Below, piece by piece: positions 27,515 to 40,671 of a DNA stretch of 64,000 nucleotides; position 1 is the stretch's first letter, and each line of letters begins with the position of its first letter. The DNA comes from Ecdyonurus torrentis (taxonomy: Eukaryota > Arthropoda > Insecta > Ephemeroptera > Heptageniidae). The position numbers and the translations under genes are program-made. The stretch spans positions 5,949,020 through 6,013,019 of the forward strand of contig OX439133.1 in assembly GCA_949318235.1 (NCBI GenBank), given 5' to 3'. The notes under the pieces are model-generated. The model saw nothing but the letters and a program-made list of their open reading frames with translations, ran no database searches and was not told the DNA's origin.

Positions 27515-27878
27515 TAAGTGTTTATTGCTTTTTCTTCTATACTGGGTCTTAAAATTTCAAAATTTTCAAGATTGATAGTTTGCTAATAATAAATTTTAAA
27601 CGACATAAAAAAAATAATAAGCTGGCTCAACTTTTTAATTACAGAGATACGAGTTTTCTAATTACATCTCTAAATTTAGTTAGAAAAAAAACGAACTAAA
27701 ACTGCGCACCTACACTGTGACGTGTGCACGACGAGGAAAGCATTTTCTTACAGAAATCTCATTTTGTTGATGTATTCTTTCAAATTTACGATTACTTTTT
27801 TGTTTTTGTTTTTTGGAACGTCTATTCTTTGAGTAATTTTAATAATAATAATAATGAAAATAACACACTGAAAAAAAA

Positions 27879-27915
<37 letters not shown>

Positions 27916-28600
27916 ATAGTTATGCGCTTCTACAAAGTAATATTTTGTTATTGGACGTCTACTGCTTTATTATGTTTTACAGCAGAGTACATACTGTATA
28001 TAGCAGCGGAACTTCTGTAACACTGAAAATTAACTTTACTGTATTATATAATTAAATCTTAAGTCTTCTTTCAGTGTATATAATAATAATTTACATAAAA
28101 GACTCTGACTCATGCTTTTAATCAAAAATATGAATTTGAATATAAGAACGAAATAGAAAATTTTATTGACCCAGGCAGTTCATAGTAACATAGTATTGTT
28201 ACAATAAGCATTGATCTAGTCTGCATTTACAATTAACATAATGATTATAAATAAACAAACATATTTATGACTATAATAATAAAGTTTTAATACAGTTCCT
28301 GTACAGTACAGTCTTATCTTTTTACAACCATAACAATGTATTATGCATGATGTGATAAGTTAGTCAGATGAAACAATAGATGAAAAAGAGATGAAAAATT
28401 ATAACAGTGTCCCATCCCATAACAGATACAATAAAGTTCAGGAAAAGGGATAAATGTGGAAAACTAAAGAATTGTAAGGGAGGTGGCTTTGGTATAAGAT
28501 AGTGAAATAATATTTAAAATGTCGAATTATGTATATTGAAATAAAATATATTTATTTAAAAGAAAAATAGATAACAGATTTTTCTTGTTTTGGTTTTCAG

Positions 28601-28727
28601 GACGAGGTTATGGCAATCACCGAGAAGGTGGTACTCAAAGCAGAAGACCTGATCTCATGGATTATGCCAGATGGTGTCGAGTGGCGCTGGGGACATCAGG
28701 AGTCATGGAGTGCTCCATCAAACAAAG
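28601..28727 (+). CDS. ARID5B: ARID5B-like protein, exon coding for the region before ARID (first recognised exon)
   Basis: An acceptor TTGGTTTTCAG precedes codons DEVMAITEKVVLKAEDLISW, and the exon ends AAAG|GTAAAA in phase 1. From memory of the vertebrate family, ARID5B has the closely similar DEVIAVSEKVIVKLEDLVKW in its N-terminal conserved region, far upstream of ARID, so the identity is strong. The exon starts in phase 0 in the middle of that region. Earlier exons coding for the true N terminus are therefore missing from what I can recognise. The internal ATG at 28610 is not the likely start. The exon gives residues 1-42 of my partial numbering plus one base of residue 43. Confidence 0.85.
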
Positions 28728-31970
<3,243 letters not shown>

Positions 31971-31971
31971 G

Positions 31972-32036
31972 TGGCGATACATCGCCAAAGTGGCGATATT
32001 CTGAAGCTCTTGGCGATATTTTTTGGGCTTGGCGAT
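31972..32036. promoter_or_regulatory. Cluster of five TGGCGAT sites in the ARID5 intron
   Basis: TGGCGAT occurs at 31972, 31991, 32011 and 32030, and its complement ATCGCCA at 31981, so five copies lie within 65 bp. The first pair forms a palindrome TGGCGATACATCGCCA. A heptamer with four G/C bases is not expected to cluster in such AT-rich DNA by chance. It could be a homotypic transcription-factor site cluster or a piece of a decayed transposon. No factor is assigned. Confidence 0.4.
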
Positions 32037-32135
32037 GAAAATTTAACATTGCAAGTATGGGAGCTTAACACAATCAGTCAAATGACGTACTATATAATGT
32101 TGAGCATTCGAAAATTATTTAGAATTGTTAGTACA

Positions 32136-32380
32136 TGTACCGCAAGGAAATGAAAAACCTGCACAACTGTAGACTGAAAAGCATCACTAAAATTGCAGGT
32201 TATTCATTTCATTTCGGTACATAAAGAAGTATTGTAGTTTATGAAAATATATCTTAAAAATAAACCATATTTCAGTAAGCTTTCGTTTAATTGTTAAACA
32301 AGAACCTGCTGGATGTACCGAAATGAATTGAATAACTTTCAATTTTAGTGATGCAAATTTTTTGATTTCGTTGCGGTACA
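32136..32380. mobile_element. Compound foldback element with nested inverted repeats
   Basis: Arms 32181-32222 and 32313-32354 are reverse complements at 39 of 42 positions (GCATCACTAAAATTG ... TTTCGGTACAT). Outside them is a second inverted pair, TGTACCGCAAGGAAAT (32136-32151) against ATTTCGTTGCGGTACA (32365-32380). The left arm also folds on itself, TGTACCG...AACCTGCA against TGCAGGTT...CGGTACAT. It looks like a foldback transposon or MITE with duplicated ends; the transcript would fold into a complex hairpin. No coding capacity is visible. Confidence 0.6.
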
Positions 32381-34289
32381 ATGTTTTGTTTATGATTGTA
32401 GGAGATAGAAATAAATAAACATATTTGAAATTTGATAAAAACAAAAACCGTTTCCATACATTTTTTTTCTTTTGAAATAGTGTTTGAGTTTAAAATTACT
32501 GTTTTGTAGTACCAAGCAATTATCCTAGATTGAGCGTTTTTATTTTTGTTTGTAAGTAAAAACGATTATTAAATCAATTGTATCGATATTAAATTAAAAA
32601 AACGTTCCATACATCAGGCTTATACAGTATTTGTATAAATACGCAACTTTTTTTTATTTATTATCGGTACATAGCCTTTTGATTGTCTCGATCGATATCG
32701 TTTTTTGATACATATATTATATAATATTAATAATAAATCTATGTTATATAAATTTGATTTTGCCTAAGAAAATTGAGACATAATCACGCGGTGCAATAAT
32801 TTGAACGAGTCAAAAATTTGCTATAACTTGCAATCTCCATTTAAAATCATTAAAGTCTCGTGGAATTAAATTTACTGCATATAGTATTAAGAAAAAAAAA
32901 AAGTACAATATACGTGTATACAGGCTATTAAGCCTTTTATCAGCTCAAAATTCTAATATCCCCGTATATAACTCAATATTTTAAAAAGGCAACACGTATG
33001 CCAGACTATTTACATAATTTCAATGTTTATCATGCGTATTGCTATAAAGTTAAAAAAAAAAAAAAAAAAGGGGGGGAAAAAAAAAAAAAAAAAAAAAACT
33101 TAATAAATTTGATAAAGTTATACATTATCACAATTAATAACTTTCCACGAAACTATTTTAAATTTTCAGCACTTATTTTTTTTCCCCCAGTTTTAATACA
33201 AAATGTCAATAAAAAAATAATAATTTAATCAAAACTTATTTGGTTTCTTTCTTTATAGATTAAATATTACAAGCTCTTGCAGAGTTTATGACTTTCAATA
33301 AAAATTTCTTATATGTGAAGTTGAGTTAATAAAAAAAAGTAAAATTTTGCTATGACATTTTTTTTATTAATAATTATCTAGGTCAAAAGGTCAAGGCACT
33401 TTTTTTTTAACAATAATAATATTATTATTTTTGTAAACATAAAAATTTAAAATATTTATATATTTATTATTTACTTTATTTTTTATTTTTTTATTTTTAT
33501 TATTATATTTCAAATATTATCTAACTTTTTTAAATAACTATTATTTTAAAATATTTTTATATATAAAATACAATCATATTATTAAGTTTGTTAATTGCCT
33601 GATTTGAGCTCAAATATGCATTACAGAACAGAGCTGATGAAATCTTTCATCAAAGTTGTATTTTAACGAAAACTTAAAATTTTATTCGTAGTTACATGAT
33701 GACCTTTTTTACGTAATTTATGTGTAATATTTTTCTTTTATTTATAATAAATTTAATTACTTTATTAAATCACATAACGCAAGGCTGTATACTTCATGAA
33801 CCTTGGTTTTAATTTACTTTATAAAATGCAAAATAAGTTAAATTACAAAGGTATTTTTTAAATATGTATAAAAGTTAGACCATATTTTGTAATTTATGCT
33901 ATACTCTAATATGATAGAAATTTTTTATTACTATTTATGTAATATTATTTTGTATTATTATTGAAGGACAAAAGAAATTAATAAATAAATTATTGAAATT
34001 GAATTACAGGTATATAATATTATGCAGTTTTTAAAATTAGTGAACAGAAGTCAATTATCGTTACCAATATTTACATTTTCAAAAATGCAATCAGATGTGC
34101 TAACTTAATGGTTATTGTATCAGTTACCCTGAATAAAAATGTCAGGGTGGGCCACCGTTGAAATAGACGTAAAAAAGTGTTGGATTGAAAATTGGAGCCG
34201 TAGGACCCTATAATGTTGTGAACGCTCGTAATTCATCGTGTTCCCCAAAATTTTCAGATTTTCAGTTGTTTTTTTTTTTTTGTGCACAA

Positions 34290-34420
34290 AAAAATTAGGT
34301 CCAATATTATTGGTGATGAAAAATTCTTAAATTTTTCTATTAGCTTATTAAAACACGTATAAGTGTTTCTAGTATCTGTCTTTTAAAAATTTACGACCTT
34401 GGTGTAGTAGTTTTCTCAAG

Positions 34421-34451
<31 letters not shown>

Positions 34452-34500
34452 ATGGACGCTCAATGCTTTAAGGATAGGAAATTAGGGAAATATATTATAA
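34290..34500 (+). mobile_element. Family A element, diverged copy
   Basis: It shows the family A order: TTGGTGATGAAAAATTCTTA, then AAAACACGTATAAGTGTTTC, CTAGTATCTGTC, GGTGTAGTAGTTTTCTC, an expanded A run, then GGAAATTAGGG. The inverted ends are not preserved. Confidence 0.5.
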
Positions 34501-34724
34501 GCTTTTCCTGCATTGCCATTATATTTTCAGTATTACTGCCTTTATGATCTAATGTATCAAAATCTTAATCTTGAAATCGACCAAAGGAAGCAAATATTTT
34601 GATTAGACATTTTATTTAGTTTTCAAGTTTTGCTTGCAATACTATAGTGTTACTGTATAAATCGGGTCCTGTAAGAAATCAGAAAGTGTGCAGTATACTG
34701 CATTATATTCATATAATATATTTA

Positions 34725-34820
34725 ATAATATATTCAATAATAATTATGATACCAGATGTGTCACACATTTATGCTATATTACATAAATAAATCATAAAAA
34801 TTACGCAATTTATTTTATCA
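34725..34820. mobile_element. Family C element, short copy
   Basis: TAATAATTATGATACCAG, ACATTTATGCTATATTACA and AAAAATTACGCAATTTATT follow the family C order, but the middle units are deleted. Confidence 0.4.
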
Positions 34821-35320
34821 TTGCAAAAATCAAAATAAATTTAATGAACTTTTGACATGCATGATGATGTATAAAAATAATAATAAAAAAAAGTAAGGAT
34901 ACGGTGATAGAGAAGAAACATACAAAAGTGCGACCTTGACAAAAGATTGAAATAACATAGTTCGTTGTTACTTACTACGTCAAGTAAAGTATAAAAACAT
35001 TCACTATACTTATCATTTTATATACACATATACTGTACAGTCAATATAGCAAACCCACTGCAAAAAATAAATTAATATACTGTACAGCGCTTGTCTAAAG
35101 GATGACCTTTTCAATGATGCAAAAATATATGACTGTATACTTTAATTTTCAAGTAAAAATAATACACTGCAGATTTTTTATTATTATTACTGTGAACTAA
35201 CACTATTATTTTTTTAAGTAATTTATTTACTTATTGATTAATTAATTAATTTATTTGTTAATTATTTATTTAATTTACATTCATTTATAATAATTTAGTA
35301 TTATGCACATTATATTCCAA

Positions 35321-35500
35321 ATTAAATACAAAATAATTACGTTAAATACTAAACATTTTTTTACTAAAAACAATATGATTTTAGCAAACATAATTTATTA
35401 TGTTTCTGTACATTATAACAAATATGTTATACAGGATAATTATTTATATTATTCAAAAATGGCTTTATTTATCACACATAAATGCTGCATAAATGAAGTG
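35321..35500. mobile_element. Family C element, partial copy
   Basis: AAATAATTACGTTAAATAC, AACATAATTTATTATGTTTC, ATACAGGATAATTATTTATA and AAATGCTGCATAAATGAAG follow the family C order. The right end is lost just before a poly-A tract and a family B copy. Confidence 0.4.
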
Positions 35501-35609
35501 AGTTTTGCTTTGCGCATACATATCACTTCTAAAATGACAAAAAAAAAAAAAAAAAAAAAAAAAAGTAGGGGTCTAATTTATGACTTTCAAATAGCCTTCA
35601 TTACACCTA

Positions 35610-35908
35610 AAGAGTGGTTGCATATAAAAGTCGACGCCATATATGAGTACTAAATAACATGGGTCGGTATGGGATAGTGACACATTTTGCCAGTTTAAAA
35701 ATACTGTTAGAACAATTTTTAATTTAACAGCATTGATGCTGTGAGAACAGGTTGAATTAAAATTTCAAGTGTGCAAGAAAAATAATCGTAAGAAGAAAAA
35801 AAAAATCCAAGAAAATAACCAAAAACTAAGTTTGTCTTATGCTGAACAATGTAATTCATTGCTCCAGTATGGCGTCGAAGCGTAATCATTATGACATAAT
35901 GCGCACCC
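35610..35908 (+). mobile_element. Family B MITE, copy 4
   Basis: It begins AGAGTGGTTGCATATAAAAG then TCGACGCCATATATGAG and ends ATGACATAATGCGCACCC. The CRE octamer of other copies is mutated here (TGACATAA). The left boundary is uncertain by a few bases. Confidence 0.65.
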
Positions 35909-36104
35909 AGTATGGAAGCAAACATCATACGATGCATTTTTTTACATTAACTTTTAATACCGCTCTATTATTCTATAATATTTTTTTGCGCAATGCTTGA
36001 TGCATTATGTAAACAAATAATTTAATTATAATAATATTGCTGCAATTATTACATATCGATATATATAATAATATCGATTATATCACCCAAAATAATAATA
36101 TCAG

Positions 36105-36189
36105 TGACGTCATATGCAATGCGTATTATTTATACTATTGTTTATCGATTTATATATTTAAACAACGCAAATTAATTACGATGACGTCA
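36105..36189. promoter_or_regulatory. Pair of CRE octamers near ATCGAT palindromes
   Basis: TGACGTCA occurs at 36105-36112 and again at 36182-36189, outside any recognised family B copy. Upstream are two ATATCGAT-type palindromes (about 36055-36080). This spot in the ARID5 intron may be an enhancer that binds CREB/ATF-type bZIP proteins; that is inferred from the motif alone. Confidence 0.3.
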
Positions 36190-36695
36190 CGCACTTGATT
36201 TACTTTATATATTGCGTTGATTATTATTTTATGTTTATTTTATTCAATCAGTTATATTTAAAATTATAATAAGTTTGAGATTTTTTGTATGCAAATTTTG
36301 TTATTTATTATTATTTATATTTTGATTTTAAATAATTATACTTAATTTTTTTTTTTTTTTTTTTTTTTAATTTTTGTTGTTTTGAGAGAAAGAACTATAG
36401 ATAATAAATTTTTTAACAAAATATTCAACAGTGTTGATGCAAATTAATGAAAGATGTGTTTAAGATGTGTTAAATTCAACTCGTTATCTATATTTAATTA
36501 ATAACTTAATATTGTAATCTGCAATGAACTTTTAATTGTAGCTTATTGCAATAATTTTAAATAGATGAATTCTACAGAATTCACATAATACAGAAAAAAT
36601 AAATGCAATAACGAGTGATTTAATTACAATGGATTAGATGAGGTAGATTTCCACCCAAAATATCTGCTTAAGATACCAGCACTGGTAGTAAATTT

Positions 36696-36726
<31 letters not shown>

Positions 36727-36788
36727 TTCTTTAAATTTTTAGATAAATAAAACAAAACAACTAAAATACAAATATAAAGGTCCCTCAG

Positions 36789-36819
<31 letters not shown>

Positions 36820-36879
36820 ATAATAAATAATAGTTACTTCAATAGGTATAGCATTAGTTTTTTAAGTAATTTATAACAA

Positions 36880-37003
36880 CAAAAATAGCCCAATTTTCAA
36901 AAAAAAAAAAAAAACAAAAAAAAAACAAACTAAAACGACGTTTGTCCTATGCTGTTATGTTATTCTTTGCTCCAGTATGGCATCGAAGTGCATTCCCACA
37001 CAA
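36880..37003 (+). mobile_element. Family B MITE, truncated right-half copy
   Basis: It keeps the right half of family B: AAATAGCCCAATTTTC, a poly-A expansion, GACGTTTGTCCTATGCTG, TTGCTCCAGTATGGCATCGA and AGTGCATTCCCACAC. It lies about 160 bp upstream of the exon at 37167. Confidence 0.55.
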
Positions 37004-37166
37004 TTTATGAACTGACAACGGACAGTAAAAATAATTTTAACTAAATTAGACAAATAGCTAGGAGGTAATTGTAATTAATGTGCATGACTGATATATGATC
37101 TTGGTGTTCTCTTACTTAAAAAAAAAACTATAAAAACTAAACTCGTCGTTCTTTTCTATGTTTCAG

Positions 37167-37421
37167 AGGTAAAGACCGAGTCAGGCAGCAAAAGCACCGA
37201 CATCGCACAAAGCGTGGTGGTGCTAAGTTTCCCGCGCTACTGCAGATATCGAACTATCGCACGTCGACTCGAAGGTTCCCCAGAGTCCTGGATGCAATCT
37301 GCCCTGGTCGCAGCTCTAGGGGGTGTCACAGGACTCCACAAAGAGACCAGAGTACTTTTCTGTAAAGATACTTTCGATTATCCAGACTTAGAGGGACATG
37401 AATTACTCTGCAATCATCTGG
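37167..37421 (+). CDS. ARID5B: ARID5B-like protein, conserved VVVLSFPRYCRYR exon
   Basis: Acceptor TATGTTTCAG and donor CTGG|GTAAGT bound 255 bp, phase 1 in and 1 out. Spliced to the previous exon it reads EVKTESGSKSTDIAQSVVVL followed by SFPRYCRYRTIARRL and, further on, TRVLFCKDTFDYPDL. Vertebrate ARID5B, from memory, has VIVLSYPQYCRYR and QILYCRDTFDHPTL at this place, so orthology is clear. This region lies between the N-terminal part and ARID; its precise role is not known to me. VKTE (37169-37180) fits the SUMO consensus psi-K-x-E. Residues 43-127 of the partial protein. Confidence 0.92.
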
Positions 37422-37472
37422 GTAAGTGTTGGTGGAGCAATATTTTTTCCAATGTGAATTAAATTTAACTAC

Positions 37473-37584
37473 TGGAGGTTATCAGTAATGAAAATTTCTT
37501 AAATAATGCAATGGCTTAAAACACATAAAAGCATGTATAGTATTTTTCATTTAAATATCTTAGGAATCGGTACAGTACGTCTTC
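37473..37584 (+). mobile_element. Family A element, left part
   Basis: TGGAGGTTATCAGTAATG starts the copy, followed by ATGGCTTAAAACACATAAAA, GCATGTATAGTATTTTTC and a diverged AATCGG block. The right half is missing and replaced by a long T run. It sits only about 50 bp after the donor at 37421. Confidence 0.6.
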
Positions 37585-37588
37585 AGTG

Positions 37589-37620
<32 letters not shown>

Positions 37621-37692
37621 CCTTCTCTTTTTAATTAAAACGCTATAGACTATAGAGGGTGGTTCCACCATGCTAGATGATATTAAAAATTA

Positions 37693-37761
37693 GGTAATGG
37701 TCTACGGTGCGCACCACCTCCCAAAAAATTGGCCCGTGATGAAGCACCGTAGACCATTACC
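37693..37761. repeat. Perfect 18-bp inverted repeat (hairpin) in ARID5 intron
   Basis: GGTAATGGTCTACGGTGC (37693-37710) is the exact reverse complement of 37744-37761, with a 33-base loop. T runs lie on both sides (about 37592-37620 and 37785-37811). It may be a MITE remnant or an RNA hairpin. Confidence 0.7.
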
Positions 37762-37781
37762 AAAAATTATAGTGGCAGTGT

Positions 37782-37816
<35 letters not shown>

Positions 37817-37925
37817 GCCTGTCATTGGCTATAAATCGTGTTACGCCAATAACATTTATTAATGAAATATTGCACCACTTGACGGGCCCTGAAGACTAAA
37901 TTTTATTATTGCATTTTATGTACAG

Positions 37926-38041
37926 CTCCTAAATTGACTGGCCGCCCTCGTAAGAAGAGAAAGAAGCGAAGTTCATCTCCTGGATCAGAATCCAATGAAT
38001 CTGAGGGTTCTTCCTATTCTACTGAGTCCACCAATGCAAAG
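37926..38041 (+). CDS. ARID5B: ARID5B-like protein, basic AT-hook-like / Ser-rich exon
   Basis: Acceptor TGTACAG and donor AAAG|GTAACA bound 116 bp, phase 1 in and 0 out. It codes for APKLTGRPRKKRKKRSSSPG and then an acidic Ser-rich stretch (SESNESEGSSYSTESTNAK). GRPRKK is the core of an AT-hook, and KKRKKR also serves as a nuclear localisation signal. Vertebrate ARID5B has NLKGRPRKKK here, from memory. The Ser/Glu stretch suits casein-kinase-2-type phosphorylation, which is an inference. Residues 128-166. Confidence 0.88.
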
Positions 38042-39003
38042 GTAACATTATAAGTTTACAGCTCCTCCTTCCATCAAATTTGAACTTATTTTAAAGTGTA
38101 TATTATTGTCCCTACTGATAAAATTTTGATCTTTAGAAATGAGCGCAACCTTTCATCCAATAAATTATAATAAAAAAGGAACAAAAATACAGATGATTAC
38201 TGCCAATGATTAGATGGTTGATTATTATTATTATTATTTTATTTTTTCAAACATCACTTTATTGTCTTGTATGGTCTACCCACTGAACTATGTATATATA
38301 ACTACCCTATGTCTACCCTATGTATATGACCAATGTGTCCCGTGCACTCCCAAGTGTTGAGCGATGATAAAATGACGATGTAGCCACATATCGTATCACA
38401 TGTGAGCTGGTAAATAAGTCACAAATTAAAGGATAACTCTAGACTTGCACAGGAGGGAAAACAAGAAATCACGACACAGCAGGACACATTACAGTCACCG
38501 GCGTGGTTTCTGATGCTTCTTATTTTACGCGGCAGTACCAGATTTTATGCACAAGAAAGTGTTGAGCAAAAAGCCTATCTATCAAACTTGCAGGCGCGAG
38601 TGCCATTTTTAGTTTTTTACCCACATCTTCTGTTTAATAATATAGGGTGTATGCGCATAATGTAATACAGAATGCGCTTCGGCGCCATACTGGAGCAATG
38701 AATAACATTGTTCAGCACAGTCGTTTTTTTTTTTTTTTTTTTTTTGCGATTTCCTTTGGAAAATTAGTTAATAATTTTTTAACATTATTTTATCTCGCAT
38801 ATTTGAAAATCTAATTCAACCTGTTATACCAATGCTCTCAAAAATATTGCCAAGTATTTTTAAAATAGCAAAATGTGTAATTTTCCCATACCAGCCCATG
38901 TTATTTAGTGCACACATGTGGCGTCGACTTGTTATTTTAATGCAACCACCCTAGTAATAATGAAGCTCATGCCAAGTATGCTAAATATTGTTGTTGTTTT
39001 CAG
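38042..39003. other. ARID5 intron with a family B copy
   Basis: An intron of 962 bp. The first half (38042-38640) is less AT-rich than average and I see nothing recognisable in it. A family B element fills 38645-38951. Confidence 0.8.
38645..38951 (-). mobile_element. Family B TA-flanked MITE, copy 5
   Basis: TA-GGGTGTATGCGCATAATG begins it and GCAACCACCC-TA ends it, with TA on both sides (38643-38644 and 38952-38953). The element ends 52 bp before the exon at 39004, so it probably overlaps the branch-point region of that intron. The CRE octamer is mutated. Confidence 0.75.
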
Positions 39004-39202
39004 GTGACTAAGAGACCAGGTCGCGGTCGTCCTCCAGGTTCAGTGAAGCTAGGAGGTGCCAGGATTGTCAACACAGGAGTCAGGTTGGCGAGCAGTGCAG
39101 CTAACACTCTCGAGGAGCAAGAGTTCTTACATGGACTTTATGCCTACATGGAGAAACAGAAGAACCCTATTGACCGTATTCCCAGTCTGGGATTCAAACA
39201 AA
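39004..39202 (+). CDS. ARID5B: ARID5B-like protein, AT-hook plus start of the ARID domain
   Basis: Acceptor TTGTTTTCAG and donor AAACAAA|GTAAAT bound 199 bp, phase 0 in and 1 out. KRPGRGRPPGS (residues about 169-179) is a canonical AT-hook with the RGRP core that inserts into the minor groove. The ARID (BRIGHT) domain begins near residue 200 with NTLEEQEFLHGLYAYMEKQK, then NPIDRIPSLGFKQ. ARID5B family members read EQAFLVALYKYMKERKTPIE here, from memory. Beyond the donor an open frame continues by chance into the intron and should be ignored. Residues 167-232. Confidence 0.95.
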
Positions 39203-39739
39203 GTAAATATGCAAACATAACTATCAATGTTATTATTATTATTATTATTTATTTTTTTTTTATTATTTTTTAAAAAAGAAAAATGATTTCTTTCTTTTTT
39301 TTTTTCTTTTTTTTTTATCAATTTTCCCCAGATTGTATATTTATTTTGAAATATTTATTTTGATTTGTTTTTAAATGCAAAATTATAAAAAAAAATCCTT
39401 TCCTTTCCTTTCCATTCCTTTCCTTTCCTTTTTTTTTTTTTTTTTTTTTTTTTTTCTGGTCTTACTTATTATATTTGTGCATTGGTCTCTCTAACATGCA
39501 TCTCTTGTGTTAACTTTACAAAATATATTAAAATGTGACAAAAATTTAAACCTTTTTAGATCTACCTTTCATTTAAACTTAAACAGTAAAGTTTTTTTTT
39601 TCTTAAAAAAAAAATTTTATGAAAAAAAAGTTTAGATGTTCAGGTTTTAAAAAATTTGTCTTACTGAAAAGATAAATAAATTAAAACAAAACCACAATTA
39701 CTTTCAGCATAAAAACTAACAAATATTGTTATATTTCAG
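39203..39739. other. ARID5 intron with TTTCC repeat
   Basis: An intron of 537 bp with a TTATTA tract, an interrupted TTTCC repeat (about 39397-39430) followed by a T run, and otherwise nothing recognisable. Confidence 0.85.
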
Positions 39740-40035
39740 TTGACCTGTATGCATTCTACAAGAAAGTACGCAGCCTGGGAGGCTACGAACAAGTGACCAC
39801 TCGCAAGTTATGGAAACGTATTTACGACGAGATGGGTGGAAGTCAGAGCAACACAAGTGCAGCTACGTGTACGAGAAAACACTATGAACGTCTCTTACTT
39901 CAGTACGAGGTGTACTTACTGAAGAAACCTCTGGCTAATCAACCTCGTAAGAAATCTTCACAGTCTGCTCTGGAGAGAGTTCAAGCCATGGCGGGGACTG
40001 TGGACAAGAAGATGGTCAGGAAACTTTCTGCTCAG
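39740..40035 (+). CDS. ARID5B: ARID5B-like protein, core of the ARID DNA-binding domain
   Basis: Acceptor ATATTTCAG and donor GCTCAG|GTATTT bound 296 bp, phase 1 in and 0 out. It completes ARID with IDLYAFYKKVRSLGGYEQV, TTRKLWKRIYDEMGGSQSN, then TSAATCTRKHYERLLLQYE (residues 233-292). The hallmark LGGYE, the Trp of KLWKRI (residue 257) and the TSAATCTRKHYE recognition segment are all present, so DNA binding should be intact. ARID5-type domains contact AT-rich DNA. A basic segment (NQPRKKSS) follows. The domain appears full length, without frameshift. Residues 233-331. Confidence 0.97.
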
Positions 40036-40671
40036 GTATTTTATTATTGTTTGTGTTTAGTTATTAAGAAGTTTACGGAAATAATTGACTTGTGATTGAT
40101 AATGGACCACTTGCAATAAACACACTGTTTAAGATTAATTTAAATTTCTAATGGAAAAATCATTATCATAAATACGTTATAGCATAGCAATTAAAAATGC
40201 TCATTGCAAAGATTTGATAGAAAAACAAATATAGATTAGGAAAAATGGGATTGGGAGAGAGCATGAGCTTGGATTGACAGAGATGAATTAGAGAAGATAA
40301 AATAATTTCTAACCCGAACACAAAATTATTGATTTCATTTTTTATTATTATTTATCATTCTTATTTTTTGTATTTTTGCTTATAAAATATTTGTCAAATT
40401 TTCTCAAAAAATACTTTTTTTTTTTTTTTTTTTTTTTAAAGTAGACAATTTATTTTACAAGTTCTATTATAAACCTAGTTATTGTGACGCCATGAATTCC
40501 AAAATTTGCCTAAATTGCAATATTTTTAACTCTGATTTGTGAGAGTACTTAAAAGTTAAAAAACATAACGAGTCCCATCTCATGGTTTAAAAATCCCTTT
40601 AAAGAAAAGAAACTATTGGGGTTAATGAATACAATAATGATAAATCTAAAACTTAAATATTTTGTCTACAG
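40036..40671. other. Last ARID5 intron
   Basis: An intron of 636 bp ending TTTGTCTACAG. It holds a T run at about 40418-40437 and nothing else recognisable. Confidence 0.85.

Larger units (their letters stand above)
22727..28600. other. AT-rich non-coding stretch before the first recognised ARID5 exon
   Basis: No exon is supported. It includes T/A homopolymers, the longest a T run at 27465-27511, and a family C-like copy at 24680-24850. The end of this stretch is the intron leading into the exon at 28601, since that exon starts in mid-protein with a good acceptor. Confidence 0.5.
32381..35320. other. ARID5 intron, middle part
   Basis: AT-rich intron DNA with an A/G/A homopolymer mosaic at about 33050-33100 and several T and A runs. 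A diverged family A copy (34290-34500) and a family C fragment (34725-34820) are listed separately. No exon is supported. Confidence 0.6.

Noticed and set aside
39127..39321. Minus-strand frame over the ARID exon
   Set aside because: It is an antisense shadow of coding sequence extended by a TTATTA tract.
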